Positions 53,618 through 63,192 of a DNA stretch of 64,000 bases are shown here, one piece after another. Under the pieces are notes generated by a model. The model was not told where the DNA came from and made no database searches. It saw only the letters and a list, made by a program, of their open reading frames with translations. This DNA is from an uncultured Lachnospiraceae bacterium (GTDB lineage Bacteria; Bacillota; Clostridia; Lachnospirales; Lachnospiraceae). The position numbers and the translations under genes are program-made. Within the stretch, counting starts at the first letter, position 1, and each line of letters opens with the position of its first letter. Location of the stretch: contig CAJTYM010000021.1 of NCBI GenBank assembly GCA_910583835.1, forward strand, positions 1-64,000, given 5' to 3'.

Positions 53618-55732
53618 ATGAGTGATTTTATCAATGTATCCGAGATTTTTGGTGAAAACGTATTTAACGATGCAGTCATGCAGGAACGTTTGCCCAAAAA
53701 AGTCTACAAGAAACTGAAAGAAGTAATCCAGGAAGGAAAAGAGCTCGACCTTGAGACTGCCGATGTGGTTGCGCATGAGATGAAAGAATGGGCAATCGAA
53801 AAAGGGGCTACCCATTATACGCACTGGTTCCAGCCGCTGACCGGAGTGACGGCAGAGAAGCATGATTCCTTTATCTCAGCGCCCATGCCCAATGGCAAGG
53901 TGCTAATGAGTTTCTCGGGAAAAGAATTGATTAAGGGAGAACCGGATGCCTCTTCCTTTCCGTCAGGAGGACTGCGGGCCACTTTTGAGGCGAGAGGCTA
54001 TACGGCATGGGATTGTACCTCTCCGGCATTTGTCCGCCAGGATGCGGCAGGGGCAACGCTCTGTATCCCCACGGCATTCTGTTCCTACACTGGAGAAGCG
54101 CTTGACCAGAAGACGCCGCTCTTACGTTCCATGGAGGCGATTAACGAACAGTCCTTGCGTCTGCTTCGCTTGTTTGGAAACACTACCTCCAAGAAAGTAA
54201 CGGCTTCCGTTGGACCGGAGCAGGAATACTTCCTGGTGGACAGAGAGAAATACTTAAAGAGAAAAGACCTGATTTTCACAGGGCGTACATTGTTTGGGGC
54301 AATGCCTCCCAAGGGGCAGGAGCTTGAAGACCACTATTTTGGTTCCATCCGTGAACGTATTGCAGCGTACATGAAGGATGTCAACAAGGAATTATGGAAA
54401 CTGGGCGTCAGCGCCAAGACCCAGCACAATGAAGTTGCCCCGGCGCAGCACGAGCTTGCGCCTATCTATGCGGAGGCCAACATTGCGGTGGACCACAACC
54501 AGCTGGTGATGGAGACCTTGAAGAAAGTTGCCGGCCGTCATGGCATGTGCTGTCTGCTCCATGAGAAGCCGTTTGCAGGAGTGAATGGCTCCGGTAAGCA
54601 TAACAACTGGTCGATTACAACCGATGATGGCATCAATATGCTGGACCCGGGGAAGACGCCACATGAGAATATCCAGTTCTTGTTAGTGCTGACCTGTGTG
54701 TTAAAGGCAGTCGATAAACATGCAGACCTGCTCCGTGAATCGGCGGCAGATGCAGGAAATGACCACAGGCTGGGTGCAAACGAGGCGCCGCCAGCCATCA
54801 TATCTGTATTTTTAGGCGAGCAGCTTCAGGATGTGCTGACACAGCTCATCAGTACCGGTGAGGCAACGAGAAGCCTCAAAGGCGAAGTGCTGCAGACGGG
54901 CGTTAAGACTTTGCCGGACTTCCGCAAAGATGCTACGGACCGCAACCGTACCTCGCCGTTTGCCTTTACCGGGAATAAGTTTGAATTCCGTATGGTTGGC
55001 TCCAATGATTCGATTGCTCCTCCTAATGTAATACTGAATTCTATCGTTGCCGAGGCATTTTCCGAGGCGTGTGATATTTTGGAGAAAGCAGATAATTTTG
55101 AGGAGGCAGTGCATGATTTAATCAAGGAGCAGGCCTCTGCACATCAGCGGATTGTGTTTAACGGCAATGGCTATTCTGACGAGTGGATTGAAGAGGCAGA
55201 ACGCCGCGGGCTTCCGAACATTAAGAACATGGTGGATGCAGTTCCGGCGCTGACAACCGAGAAAGCAATTGCATTATTTGAAAAATTCAATGTCTTTACA
55301 GAGGCAGAGCTTGTGTCCAGAGGAGAAATCCTTTACGAGAATTATGCAAAGGCCATCAACATCGAGGCGCGTACCATGATAGATATGGCGGGCAAGCAGA
55401 TTATCCCGGCAGTCATCAAGTATACCACTTCGCTGGCAAATTCCATCAATGCGGTGAAGACGGCGTGTGACGCAGATATCAGTACGCAGACAGATTTGCT
55501 GAAAGAGGTGTCCGGCTTGCTGGCAGAGGCAAAGAATGCGTTGGCGAAGCTGACGGAGGTCACAGTTAAAGGCGGCGCGATGGAAGAGGGAAGGGCTCAG
55601 GCAATTTTCTTCCGCGATGAGGTAAAGACGGCTATGGATGAGCTGCGTGCGCCGATTGATAAATTGGAAATGATTGTCGATAAGGAAATGTGGCCCATGC
55701 CATCCTATGGCGACCTGATTTTTGAAGTATAA
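53618..55732 (+). CDS. glnN: Glutamine synthetase, type III
   Basis: This enzyme makes glutamine from glutamate, ammonia and ATP. The 704-residue length and sequence are of the large type III (GlnN) class: N-terminal MSDFINVSEIFGENVFNDAVM, then THWFQPLTGVTAEKHDSF, SGGLRATFEARGYTAWD, ASVGPEQEYFLVD, KTQHNEVAPAQHELAPIYAEAN and GSGKHNNWSITTDDG. A helical C-terminal extension is typical of the class. The ATG at 53618 follows AAAGGAATGAGAGAGAG; upstream in-frame codons overlap the leader hairpin. An ammonium transporter gene lies 331 bases downstream. Confidence 0.96.
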   Translation: MSDFINVSEIFGENVFNDAVMQERLPKKVYKKLKEVIQEGKELDLETADVVAHEMKEWAIEKGATHYTHWFQPLTGVTAEKHDSFISAPMPNGKVLMSFSGKELIKGEPDASSFPSGGLRATFEARGYTAWDCTSPAFVRQDAAGATLCIPTAFCSYTGEALDQKTPLLRSMEAINEQSLRLLRLFGNTTSKKVTASVGPEQEYFLVDREKYLKRKDLIFTGRTLFGAMPPKGQELEDHYFGSIRERIAAYMKDVNKELWKLGVSAKTQHNEVAPAQHELAPIYAEANIAVDHNQLVMETLKKVAGRHGMCCLLHEKPFAGVNGSGKHNNWSITTDDGINMLDPGKTPHENIQFLLVLTCVLKAVDKHADLLRESAADAGNDHRLGANEAPPAIISVFLGEQLQDVLTQLISTGEATRSLKGEVLQTGVKTLPDFRKDATDRNRTSPFAFTGNKFEFRMVGSNDSIAPPNVILNSIVAEAFSEACDILEKADNFEEAVHDLIKEQASAHQRIVFNGNGYSDEWIEEAERRGLPNIKNMVDAVPALTTEKAIALFEKFNVFTEAELVSRGEILYENYAKAINIEARTMIDMAGKQIIPAVIKYTTSLANSINAVKTACDADISTQTDLLKEVSGLLAEAKNALAKLTEVTVKGGAMEEGRAQAIFFRDEVKTAMDELRAPIDKLEMIVDKEMWPMPSYGDLIFEV

Positions 55733-55954
55733 TAATTAGGGTTCGTGTGGGGGCATAGAAGAAAACACCATAAAAGGGAGGATGCCAGGGAGCTTCCGCC
55801 TCCTGGCATTTATTATGAAAAAGTTTATTCAAAAAGTTAGTTTTATATTTCCTTTGTTATGTTTTTATTATATGCGAAAGAAATGAAAATTCCATGTTGC
55901 TAAAATGAAACTTTTTTGAACCTAAAATGAATAAATTGTGAACAACGGAAAAAC

Positions 55955-56009
55955 GGCACTTTTCACGAGACCACAAAGCTGTGGTAATTGGGGAAAAGTG
56001 CCTTTTTTT
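55955..56009 (+). terminator. Leader terminator upstream of the amt-PII gene
   Basis: GGCACTTTTC (55955-55964) pairs perfectly with GAAAAGTGCC (55993-56002), followed by seven T (56003-56009). Nested inside is ACCAC-AAAGCT-GTGGT (55970-55985) with a six-base loop. A second small hairpin AAAGCGC/GCGCTTT follows before the ribosome binding site. As this lies 54 bases before the ATG, attenuation is likely. The region 55733-55954 between glnN and this hairpin holds nothing else recognisable. Confidence 0.8.
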
Positions 56010-56062
56010 ATAGAAAAGCGCTGAGCGCTTTCTACTTAATTCAATTACAGGGAGGAATTATT

Positions 56063-57811
56063 ATGACGCAAGAATCAATTATCAGCTTAGTGAGCGAGCA
56101 TACCTTTGGTATCTGGTTCCTTATCGGAGCCGCATTGGTATTCTGGATGCAGGCAGGTTTTGCCATGGTGGAGGCAGGATTTACCAGGGCAAAGAACTCG
56201 GGGAATATCCTCATGAAAAACCTCATGGACTTCTGTATCGGTACGGTTGTATTTATCCTCATCGGCTTTTCCCTTTTGCTGGGAGAGGACTTGGCAGGAC
56301 TGATTGGAAAACCGGGATTCGACATTTTTACGGCTTATGCGGACTTTGATTTTTCTAATTTCGTATTTAACCTGGTATTCTGCGCGACCACGGCGACAAT
56401 CGTCTCGGGAGCAATGGCGGAGCGGACAAAATTTCTGTCATACTGCATTTATTCAGGTGTGATTTCCGCCTTGATTTACCCTATTGAGGCACATTGGATT
56501 TGGGGCGGCGGCTGGCTGGCACAGCTGGGATTCCATGATTTTGCAGGTTCCTGCGCTATCCATATGGTTGGCGGAATTTCCGCGCTGATTGGCGCAGCGA
56601 TATTAGGACCGCGTATCGGCAAGTTCAGCAAGGATAATGATGGAAAAGTAACAAAGGTAAATGCATTTCCGGGACATAACCTTCCGCTGGGCTGTCTGGG
56701 CTGCTTTATCCTCTGGTTTGGCTGGTATGGATTTAACGGCGCGGCAGCGACCACGATTCCGCAGCTGGGCTCCATTTTCCTGACGACCACGATTGCCCCG
56801 GCTGTTGCAACCGTAGTGTGTATGGTATTTACCTGGGTAAAATATGGCAAACCGGATGTTTCCATGTGCCTGAATGCATCGTTGGCAGGTTTGGTGGCAA
56901 TTACTGCCCCCTGTGATGTGACAGACGGTCTGGGAGCGCTTGTGATTGGCGCGGTAGCTGGTCTTTTGGTGGTATTCGGCGTATGGCTTTTAGATTACAA
57001 GCTTCATGTGGATGACCCGGTGGGAGCCGTTGCCGTACATATGATGAACGGTATCTGGGGAACGATTGCCGTTGGGCTTTTCGCCACTTCCTCAGCGCCA
57101 GGCTCTGAAATTGATGGGCTGTTCTATGGCGGAGGCTTCCATCAGCTGGGTCTGCAGCTTTTGGGCTTTGTCAGCGTGGCGGCATGGGCTGCTGTCTGCA
57201 TCACGGTTACGTTTATGGCAATCAAAGCTACGGTTGGCCTGCGCGTGACGGAGGAGGAAGAGATTGTCGGTCTGGATGCCACGGAGCATGGCCTTGCTTC
57301 CGCCTACTCTGGATTCAGCATTATGGATGTATCTAACACAATGACCATGGATGTGAATGAGAATACGGATTTAGGCATCGCAGAATACGAGAATGCCACA
57401 GAGGCACAGAAAAATGCAGCTGTCAAGGTGGTTTCTGCTGTTCCGAAGGAAACAACTGGCATGTACAAAGTGGTGGTGGTTGCCAAGCTGTCGCGCTACG
57501 ATAAGCTGAGAAAGGCAATGAATGAACTTGGCGTCACCGGTATGACCGTAACGCAGGTTATGGGCTGCGGTATCCAGAGAGGCGCCGGCGAGAAATACCG
57601 TGGCGTGGAGATGGATGCCACCTTGCTGCCTAAGGTGAAGCTGGAGATTATCGGCGGAAATATCCCGGCAGAAAAAGTCATTGAGACCGCAAGAAAGACG
57701 CTCTATACCGGGCATATCGGAGATGGCAAAATATTTGTATACGATGTTGCTAAGGTTGTCAAAATCCGTACCGGAGAGGAGGATATGGCAGCGTTGCTGG
57801 ATGTGGAGTGA
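56063..57811 (+). CDS. amt: Ammonium transporter fused to a P-II signalling domain
   Basis: This 582-residue protein combines an Amt channel (about residues 1-410, eleven membrane helices, GFAMVEAGFTRAKNSGNIL, HMVGGISALIGA and VHMMNGIWGTIAVG segments) with a short linker and a C-terminal GlnB/P-II domain (about 467-582, ending IRTGEEDMAALLDVE). In the P-II T-loop, KYRGVEMDATLLPKV keeps Tyr46-like but has Met where canonical Tyr51 (the uridylylation site) would be. Such fusions let the sensor gate the channel in cis. GGGAGGA precedes the ATG at 56063. It is placed after glnN and before a receiver-like gene. Confidence 0.94.
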   Translation: MTQESIISLVSEHTFGIWFLIGAALVFWMQAGFAMVEAGFTRAKNSGNILMKNLMDFCIGTVVFILIGFSLLLGEDLAGLIGKPGFDIFTAYADFDFSNFVFNLVFCATTATIVSGAMAERTKFLSYCIYSGVISALIYPIEAHWIWGGGWLAQLGFHDFAGSCAIHMVGGISALIGAAILGPRIGKFSKDNDGKVTKVNAFPGHNLPLGCLGCFILWFGWYGFNGAAATTIPQLGSIFLTTTIAPAVATVVCMVFTWVKYGKPDVSMCLNASLAGLVAITAPCDVTDGLGALVIGAVAGLLVVFGVWLLDYKLHVDDPVGAVAVHMMNGIWGTIAVGLFATSSAPGSEIDGLFYGGGFHQLGLQLLGFVSVAAWAAVCITVTFMAIKATVGLRVTEEEEIVGLDATEHGLASAYSGFSIMDVSNTMTMDVNENTDLGIAEYENATEAQKNAAVKVVSAVPKETTGMYKVVVVAKLSRYDKLRKAMNELGVTGMTVTQVMGCGIQRGAGEKYRGVEMDATLLPKVKLEIIGGNIPAEKVIETARKTLYTGHIGDGKIFVYDVAKVVKIRTGEEDMAALLDVE

Positions 57812-57960
57812 TTTTGGAAGTTCTGTCCCCGACAGTGGAACAGCTGTAAATAGTTGCAGTTTTTTGGAGAATCGACTGGATTTTTTCTTGCGAGGCGATT
57901 ATAATGAAAAAGGAAATATTAAGGATTATTGCCCAGTAAAGCGTTTTGAGGTGAGGAAGA

Positions 57961-58695
57961 ATGGAGAATAACCTGTTATTTGTAAATCAGAATCACGATA
58001 TCATCCGCCAGTTTCTGGCAGTTATGCAGGAATATCATTTTGCCATTGACACGGCGGATAATGGGCAGGATGCAGTTGCCTTTCTGAAAAGAAGAAAATA
58101 TAAAGTAATGGTTACCGGCATGGACCTTGCCCAGGTTGACGGTTCTAAGCTGATTGCCTACATGAATAAGTTTTTTCCACAGACAGTCTGCATTGTATAT
58201 ACCAGACGGCTGGAACTGGCGCATCTGAAGCTCTTAGTGAATGAGCGCAAGGTATTTCGGATTTTCCAGAATACAGCAGATTTTGGCGGGGAGATATACA
58301 GCGCCATTATGGATGCGTTTGAACATTACGATATCCAGCAGAAAGATTTACAGAAAAGGCAGATTTTGGAACAGAAGCTGAAAAATGGGCAGAAGAGCCT
58401 GAAAGCACTGAAGCTGGCTGTTCTGGAGGATCAGTCTGAGCGGGAAGAGATAGCCGTGTTTCTGCATGCGCTGTTCCGTGCCTATGCCAGAAATGTCAAA
58501 ATTCTGCTGCCACGCAGGGAACGGCAGTTACTGTTTGCCTATGAGACAGAATTGATTTCACGCCTGCTGGATGGTTCTGCTAAAGCAGAGGATTTAGAAG
58601 CGATGAAACAGAAGCTGTATCAGGCTTGTGGCAGCGATGGAGTCAGCCTGGTTCCCGTGATAGAGGGGATTGAAGAGGCGATGGAGATGATATAG
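57961..58695 (+). CDS. Receiver-like protein lacking the canonical phospho-Asp
   Basis: This 244-residue protein has an N-terminal CheY-like fold (NLLFVNQNHDIIRQFL, DTADNGQDAVAFLKRRKYKVMVTGMDLAQVDGSKLI) and a helical C-terminal half of no recognised family. Aligned on the DG that ends the motif, the phospho-acceptor Asp position is Gly (VMVTGMDLAQVDG), and the usual acidic pair at the N terminus is Asn-Gln-Asn. It is therefore a pseudo-receiver candidate. The ATG at 57961 follows GTGAGGA. Its position, 149 bases after amt-PII, suggests a role in nitrogen control, but there is no ANTAR or DNA-binding motif I can identify. Confidence 0.75.
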   Translation: MENNLLFVNQNHDIIRQFLAVMQEYHFAIDTADNGQDAVAFLKRRKYKVMVTGMDLAQVDGSKLIAYMNKFFPQTVCIVYTRRLELAHLKLLVNERKVFRIFQNTADFGGEIYSAIMDAFEHYDIQQKDLQKRQILEQKLKNGQKSLKALKLAVLEDQSEREEIAVFLHALFRAYARNVKILLPRRERQLLFAYETELISRLLDGSAKAEDLEAMKQKLYQACGSDGVSLVPVIEGIEEAMEMI

Positions 58696-58711
58696 AGCCT
58701 GAATAGTCTAA

Positions 58712-58745
58712 GAAGCCCCGGCTGAGACAGCCGGGGCTTCTTCCT
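58712..58745. terminator. Bidirectional terminator
   Basis: The perfect 12-bp GC-rich stem GAAGCCCCGGCT (58712-58723) / AGCCGGGGCTTC (58729-58740) is followed by TTCCT. It separates the receiver-like gene from the converging glycosidase gene. Confidence 0.85.
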
Positions 58746-58784
58746 ATCTCCCCATCTTATTTAAATGAAAATGGGATATGTCTT

Positions 58785-61700
58785 TTACTTAAATACTGCT
58801 TTGGATGAAATTCCAGATTTCTTCTTAAAAATCTTCTTGTAAGCTTTCTTCTTGCTGTTCGGAACATCGACTTTAATCTTCTTTGCCGTTCCTTTAAAGG
58901 ACTGTTTTGCTACGGTCTTCAGCTTATTGGATTTGATTTTTACCGTTGCAAGCTTTTTGCAGTTATAGAATGCCTGTTTGTCTATTGTCGTAAGCGCCGT
59001 ACTGTTAATAGTCACTTTTTTCAGTTTCTTGCTTCCGGAAAATGCATTGGCTCCGATTTTCTTGACATTTTTGCCAATGGTTACGGTTGTCACTTTCTTG
59101 TTATTTTTAAATGCATTTTTTGCAACTTCTGCTACCGTGTAAGATGTCCCATTAATTTTTATGCTATTGGGCACTTTGATAGTCTTGGAAGCTTTCAGAG
59201 CTTTCGTCACAGCGACTGTCTTTTTCGAGACATCAAGCACTTTGTACTGATAGTTGCCGGAGTTGTAAGTCTGACCGTTTTTCACAGTGTTGTTTCCATT
59301 TTCAGTGACTGCCTTGTAGGTCTTTTCCGCTTCTGTGAGGGTAGCGGCGTTCGTTACCAGTTTTTTCTGCGCATCCGTCAGCTTATCGTAAGCTGCCCTT
59401 GCAGCGTCTATTGCAGCCTTGGAGTCTTTGGAAACGGTGCCGATTTTGTTAATCAGGTCAATTACGGCGTCTACTTCAGCTTTCTCCTGCTGAGCCTTGA
59501 TTTCTCCATAAGTCTTTTCTGCTGCGGTAAGGGTATCGAAGTTTGTCACCAATTTTTTCTCGTCCGCTGTCAGCTTATCATAAGCTGCCCTTGCAGCGTC
59601 TATTGCAGCTTTGGAGTCTTTGGAAACGGTACCAATCTGATTGATTAAGCGAATTACTTCATCTACTGCTGAAGTCTGTCCCGGAGTTGTCGGGGCTTTG
59701 TTGAATTTCCAGTAATCTGCATGCATAAGCTGTTTGCCTGCTTCTCCTTCAAATACCAGATATAAATTATGTTTTCCTTTTACTTTTTCGGGATTCACAT
59801 CACAGCTGACATCTGTCCATCCGTTTTCGCTTTCCGGCGTAGCAACCGATACTTCTCCTACTTTGTTTTCATCTTTCATCTCGTCCAAATAGAGCTTCAC
59901 TTTGCCGCCGCTCTGTCCATCGGCAACCTCTGCATGCATGGTGAATTTATTAGCGCCCTCGCCAAAATCTACACCGGAAACCGCCAGGTAATCGCCGTTG
60001 GTAATTTCCGTGACCATCATATTCAGCCCTTCTACCATGGAACCTGTTTCTGTGCATTTCGCTGCTTTTATGCCCTTGCTCCATGCAATTGTCTCCGCCT
60101 CAACGCGCTCATAAGGATCCAGGTCTTTAACCTGGCTGCTTCCATCCCAGGTTCCTACTACATTAATACTATCGTTTGCGCCATATTCAAATTCATCGAT
60201 ATGGACGGAGCGGTAACCGCTCTGGTTTTCGCCGGAGAATCCTAACTCCACAGCCAGTGTCTGGGCATGGTAGGTAAGGTAATTCTTGCCGTTAAATTCA
60301 AAGAAACAGTGATGGTTGTTGCCGCCTGTTCCAGCCCCAAAGAAAGTGCCTTGGTTGGGGAATACAATGCCGGCAAATTCAAATCCTTCCATAGGTTTAT
60401 CGCTGACCATGGCACAGATATTTCCCCTTCCGGTCTCTGTTAAATTATTGGCAAAGTTGGAGCAGTATGTAAAATAGTATTTCCCATTATATTTGTGGAT
60501 GCCGGAATCCTCAAAATTGCCCGGCGCTTCAATCATCTTCGCATCCCCATCTAATTCCACCATGTTATCTTTTAACTTAACTACCCGGAACGTTTTCGGG
60601 TTATTGACGGTATCCTGGTCTGCGCCGTCTGGAAAGCCTCCGCCATAATAGAGATATCCCGTGCCGTTGTCATCTACCAGTACTGCCGGGTCAAAGAGGT
60701 AAGGTATGCCCGTGCCCTGCGGCATATCTTTTGTAATCAGCGTACTGCCCGTAGCCGGCGCCTCAAAAGGACCGATGGGGGAATCCGACTCTAACACGTA
60801 GATGCCGCTGCCGCCGTTAGCAAAGTATAAGAAAAATTTCTCTTTTCCATCAATTGTCTTATGGCCTACGGCAGGAGCCCAGGACAGGCTTGCAGCGCCC
60901 TTGTTAGCCACAGAAATCTCTCCATGGTCGGTCCAGTTCACCATGTCGGCGGAAGAGAAGACGTTTAAGGTATTGATTTTATCAAATCCGTTACCTCTTG
61001 TAGGATAGCCGTGTTCATCTTTCGTCTCTTCGTACTGCTGGGAATCATTTGTAGTGTAGATATAAACTCTTCCATTGTAAGTAATGGCGTATGGGTCTGC
61101 GCCAAATTTGTAATCAAACAGCGGGTTGACGTGCTTGTTGCCGTTTCCTGCTTTTAATGCGCCGCTGACAAGGGTGGAACCTTCGATACATTCATGTTCC
61201 TGCGGATCTTCCGGCGGAACCTCGCCATCGTCTAAGGATATGACAATGTCGTCCACATAGAAGTCCATCAGATCGTTTTCCTTTGTAGGATTTGCGGTAT
61301 AACTTGTCGAGATAAAAATCTGGTCGGTTCCGGTATCTTTTGCCGTAAATGTGCCATACACTTGCGCCCATTTGCCTTTTTTTACAGAAAACGATTTAAA
61401 CGTAGTACGTTGCTCCCAAGAAGCGCCATGCTGATAGCAGACCTCAAACGTTCTGTTGCTCGGTCCGCTTGTATACTTAACCCTTCCCGTTATCTTATAT
61501 TTCTTTCCGTTCTCCAGTTTACCGCTCAAATCCTGCATGGGACCGGACGCACAATTTACTCTGTCTGTCACTTTTATGCTGTACTGTCCCTCATATTTGT
61601 CCTCTTTGGTTGCAGTAAGCGTAGCTTTTTCGCCGCCGCCGGTGCTGACTTTCCATCCTTCTGTAGTTCCTTTTTCGGCATCGCCGTTTACCTGCAGCGG

Positions 61701-62327
61701 TACAATCTCAGAGGGGTCTGGCGGTGTGTCGCTGCCTTCCTTTAACCACTGTATGCTTGCGTTGCCAAATGCGGTAGCCTCTCCCTGATCCGCGTCAAAT
61801 TTTTCATCGAGGATGGTAGAGCCGTCGTCTGCCGTTACCAGTATGTCGTCAATATAGAAATCTTCTTTATCCCCACCTCCGGCGGGAGTCTCGAAAAACA
61901 GCTTGACGTCTGAAGCGTCAAATTCTTTACCATGATCGCTGTCCGCTGGCGTATATGTTGCTTCAAATGTTGTCCATTCTCCTTTGTTTACCTTAGCATT
62001 ATTACCTGTTACCAGACCCGTCCGATATTGCCAGGTCGGTCCAGCCTGTAATGTGAGCAAAATACTTCTTTGCTCCGCTCCGCCGGTATAGGCGACTTTG
62101 GCGGTAAGCTTATACGTCTTTGTTTCCTGCATCTTGTTATTTAGGACAAATGCAGCTCCGCCATCTTCTGCCCCCCTGTTGTAAATCTTTAAGCATCCAT
62201 TGTCCGTGTCGCTCCCAACTGTTCCGGAGGCTCCGAGCACATGTGCCGGGACGGATGTCACTAACATGCCTGCCGCCAACACCATTGCGCACGCCTTTTT
62301 CCACTTTTCGTAGAATCTCTTTTTCAT
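58785..62327 (-). CDS. Secreted GH43 glycosidase with carbohydrate-binding modules and LRR tail
   Basis: This 1180-residue exported enzyme probably cleaves arabinose- or xylose-containing plant polysaccharides. The signal peptide is followed by two CBM4/9-like modules (about 33-190 and 205-370, each ending FYVDDI or FYIDDI). The GH43 five-bladed domain spans about 395-720, with likely catalytic residues in FGADPYAITYNG (Asp base), YLFDPAVLVDDNG (second Asp) and APGNFEDSGIHKYNGKYYF (Glu acid). A CBM6-like module follows (RVEAETIAWSKGI). Two about 60-residue helical repeats and an LRR_5/BspA tail (KKVTTVTIGKNVKKIGANAF) close it. The ATG at 62327 has AAAGGAGAATA upstream on the minus strand. Substrate within GH43 is not resolved. 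Confidence 0.88.
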   Translation of the reverse strand: MKKRFYEKWKKACAMVLAAGMLVTSVPAHVLGASGTVGSDTDNGCLKIYNRGAEDGGAAFVLNNKMQETKTYKLTAKVAYTGGAEQRSILLTLQAGPTWQYRTGLVTGNNAKVNKGEWTTFEATYTPADSDHGKEFDASDVKLFFETPAGGGDKEDFYIDDILVTADDGSTILDEKFDADQGEATAFGNASIQWLKEGSDTPPDPSEIVPLQVNGDAEKGTTEGWKVSTGGGEKATLTATKEDKYEGQYSIKVTDRVNCASGPMQDLSGKLENGKKYKITGRVKYTSGPSNRTFEVCYQHGASWEQRTTFKSFSVKKGKWAQVYGTFTAKDTGTDQIFISTSYTANPTKENDLMDFYVDDIVISLDDGEVPPEDPQEHECIEGSTLVSGALKAGNGNKHVNPLFDYKFGADPYAITYNGRVYIYTTNDSQQYEETKDEHGYPTRGNGFDKINTLNVFSSADMVNWTDHGEISVANKGAASLSWAPAVGHKTIDGKEKFFLYFANGGSGIYVLESDSPIGPFEAPATGSTLITKDMPQGTGIPYLFDPAVLVDDNGTGYLYYGGGFPDGADQDTVNNPKTFRVVKLKDNMVELDGDAKMIEAPGNFEDSGIHKYNGKYYFTYCSNFANNLTETGRGNICAMVSDKPMEGFEFAGIVFPNQGTFFGAGTGGNNHHCFFEFNGKNYLTYHAQTLAVELGFSGENQSGYRSVHIDEFEYGANDSINVVGTWDGSSQVKDLDPYERVEAETIAWSKGIKAAKCTETGSMVEGLNMMVTEITNGDYLAVSGVDFGEGANKFTMHAEVADGQSGGKVKLYLDEMKDENKVGEVSVATPESENGWTDVSCDVNPEKVKGKHNLYLVFEGEAGKQLMHADYWKFNKAPTTPGQTSAVDEVIRLINQIGTVSKDSKAAIDAARAAYDKLTADEKKLVTNFDTLTAAEKTYGEIKAQQEKAEVDAVIDLINKIGTVSKDSKAAIDAARAAYDKLTDAQKKLVTNAATLTEAEKTYKAVTENGNNTVKNGQTYNSGNYQYKVLDVSKKTVAVTKALKASKTIKVPNSIKINGTSYTVAEVAKNAFKNNKKVTTVTIGKNVKKIGANAFSGSKKLKKVTINSTALTTIDKQAFYNCKKLATVKIKSNKLKTVAKQSFKGTAKKIKVDVPNSKKKAYKKIFKKKSGISSKAVFK
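59320..59680 (-). repeat. Duplicated helical repeat in the GH43 protein
   Basis: Two almost identical segments encode GTVSKDSKAAIDAARAAYDKL followed by VTN and TLTEAEKTY or TLTAAEKTY. The near identity at DNA level implies a recent in-frame duplication. Confidence 0.88.
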
Positions 62328-62546
62328 ATTATTCTCCTTTCTTTGCAGGAATAATTGCAGGTATTCCATAGCAGAATACACAATCCCCCTGATTATAAAT
62401 TTTGTATTTTTATATTCTTACACAAATCTTTCTTTTTTTCATCCCCACAAACTATAGGAATTGTATGAAAATGAGCATGATATATTTAGTTTTTAACATT
62501 TTTAAGAAGATTTTGATAGCCAATCGAAGTTCTCATATATTGTCTA

Positions 62547-62575
62547 TTGACTTTTTGAACAATGTTCAGTACAAT
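62547..62575 (+). promoter_or_regulatory. Promoter of the tetR-reductase operon
   Basis: TTGACT (62547-62552), a 17-base spacer and TACAAT (62570-62575) lie 33 bases before the ATG. The spacer contains one operator palindrome. Confidence 0.75.
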
Positions 62576-62594
62576 GTGTGTTGAACATTGTTCA
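62556..62594 (+). promoter_or_regulatory. Two TetR-type operator palindromes
   Basis: TGAACAATGTTCA (62556-62568) lies between the -35 and -10, and TGAACATTGTTCA (62582-62594) covers the expected transcription start. Both are TGAAC/GTTCA inverted repeats with a three-base centre, 26 bases apart, so autorepression by the downstream regulator is very likely. Confidence 0.8.
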
Positions 62595-62607
62595 GGAGGA
62601 TTTATAT

Positions 62608-63192
62608 ATGAATAACAAAGAAGCAATCATACAGGCGGCGATTGCACTTCTCAGGGAAAACGGAGAAGATTTAGAAACAATTACCGTCCGTGAAATATGC
62701 AAAAGAGCAGGCGTTGGATTAGGTCTTGTAAATTATCATTTTGGAAACAAGGATAACCTGATTGAACTATGCGTTGAGCGCATTATAAACGGAATTGTCG
62801 AGAACTTTCAGAGTATTCGAGAAAAGACAAAGGACTTACCACCTTTTGAAAAGCTGGAATATCTCGGCAATATGACTCTTGACTTTTTATTTGAGCATTA
62901 TGCGGTTTCAAAAATATCGGTGCTTACCGATATGAAAAATCCAAAACCAAACGATAATACACACAGAACTTATGCCGCATATCTTCCTCTTATCGCTGCC
63001 TGCCGTCCTGATTGGGACGAAAGCATTGTAAAAAGAAAGACTTTTTGCTTGATAACGGTTATGCAGCAGACTTTTCTTCAGTATGAAACAATCTCGACAA
63101 TGCTTAATATTGATTTAAGTCAAAAGGAAAACCGCAAGGCGTGGCATAAGCAAATCCTGCACGATATTTTGGAGGTATCAGAATGGACATAA
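62608..63192 (+). CDS. TetR family transcriptional regulator
   Basis: This 194-residue repressor has an N-terminal helix-turn-helix (ITVREICKRAGVGLGLVNYHFGNKDNLIELC) and a ligand-binding helical domain of unassigned type. The ATG at 62608 follows CAGGAGGA. Palindromes in its promoter point to autoregulation. The next gene, overlapping by 10 bases, is its probable co-regulated target. Ligand unknown. Confidence 0.9.
   Translation: MNNKEAIIQAAIALLRENGEDLETITVREICKRAGVGLGLVNYHFGNKDNLIELCVERIINGIVENFQSIREKTKDLPPFEKLEYLGNMTLDFLFEHYAVSKISVLTDMKNPKPNDNTHRTYAAYLPLIAACRPDWDESIVKRKTFCLITVMQQTFLQYETISTMLNIDLSQKENRKAWHKQILHDILEVSEWT

Noticed and set aside
55955..56009. Formal ANTAR two-hairpin target upstream of amt
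   Set aside because: One six-base loop fits the A1/G4 pattern, but the required second hairpin and its overlap with the terminator arm are not visible, so it is only mentioned within a finding.
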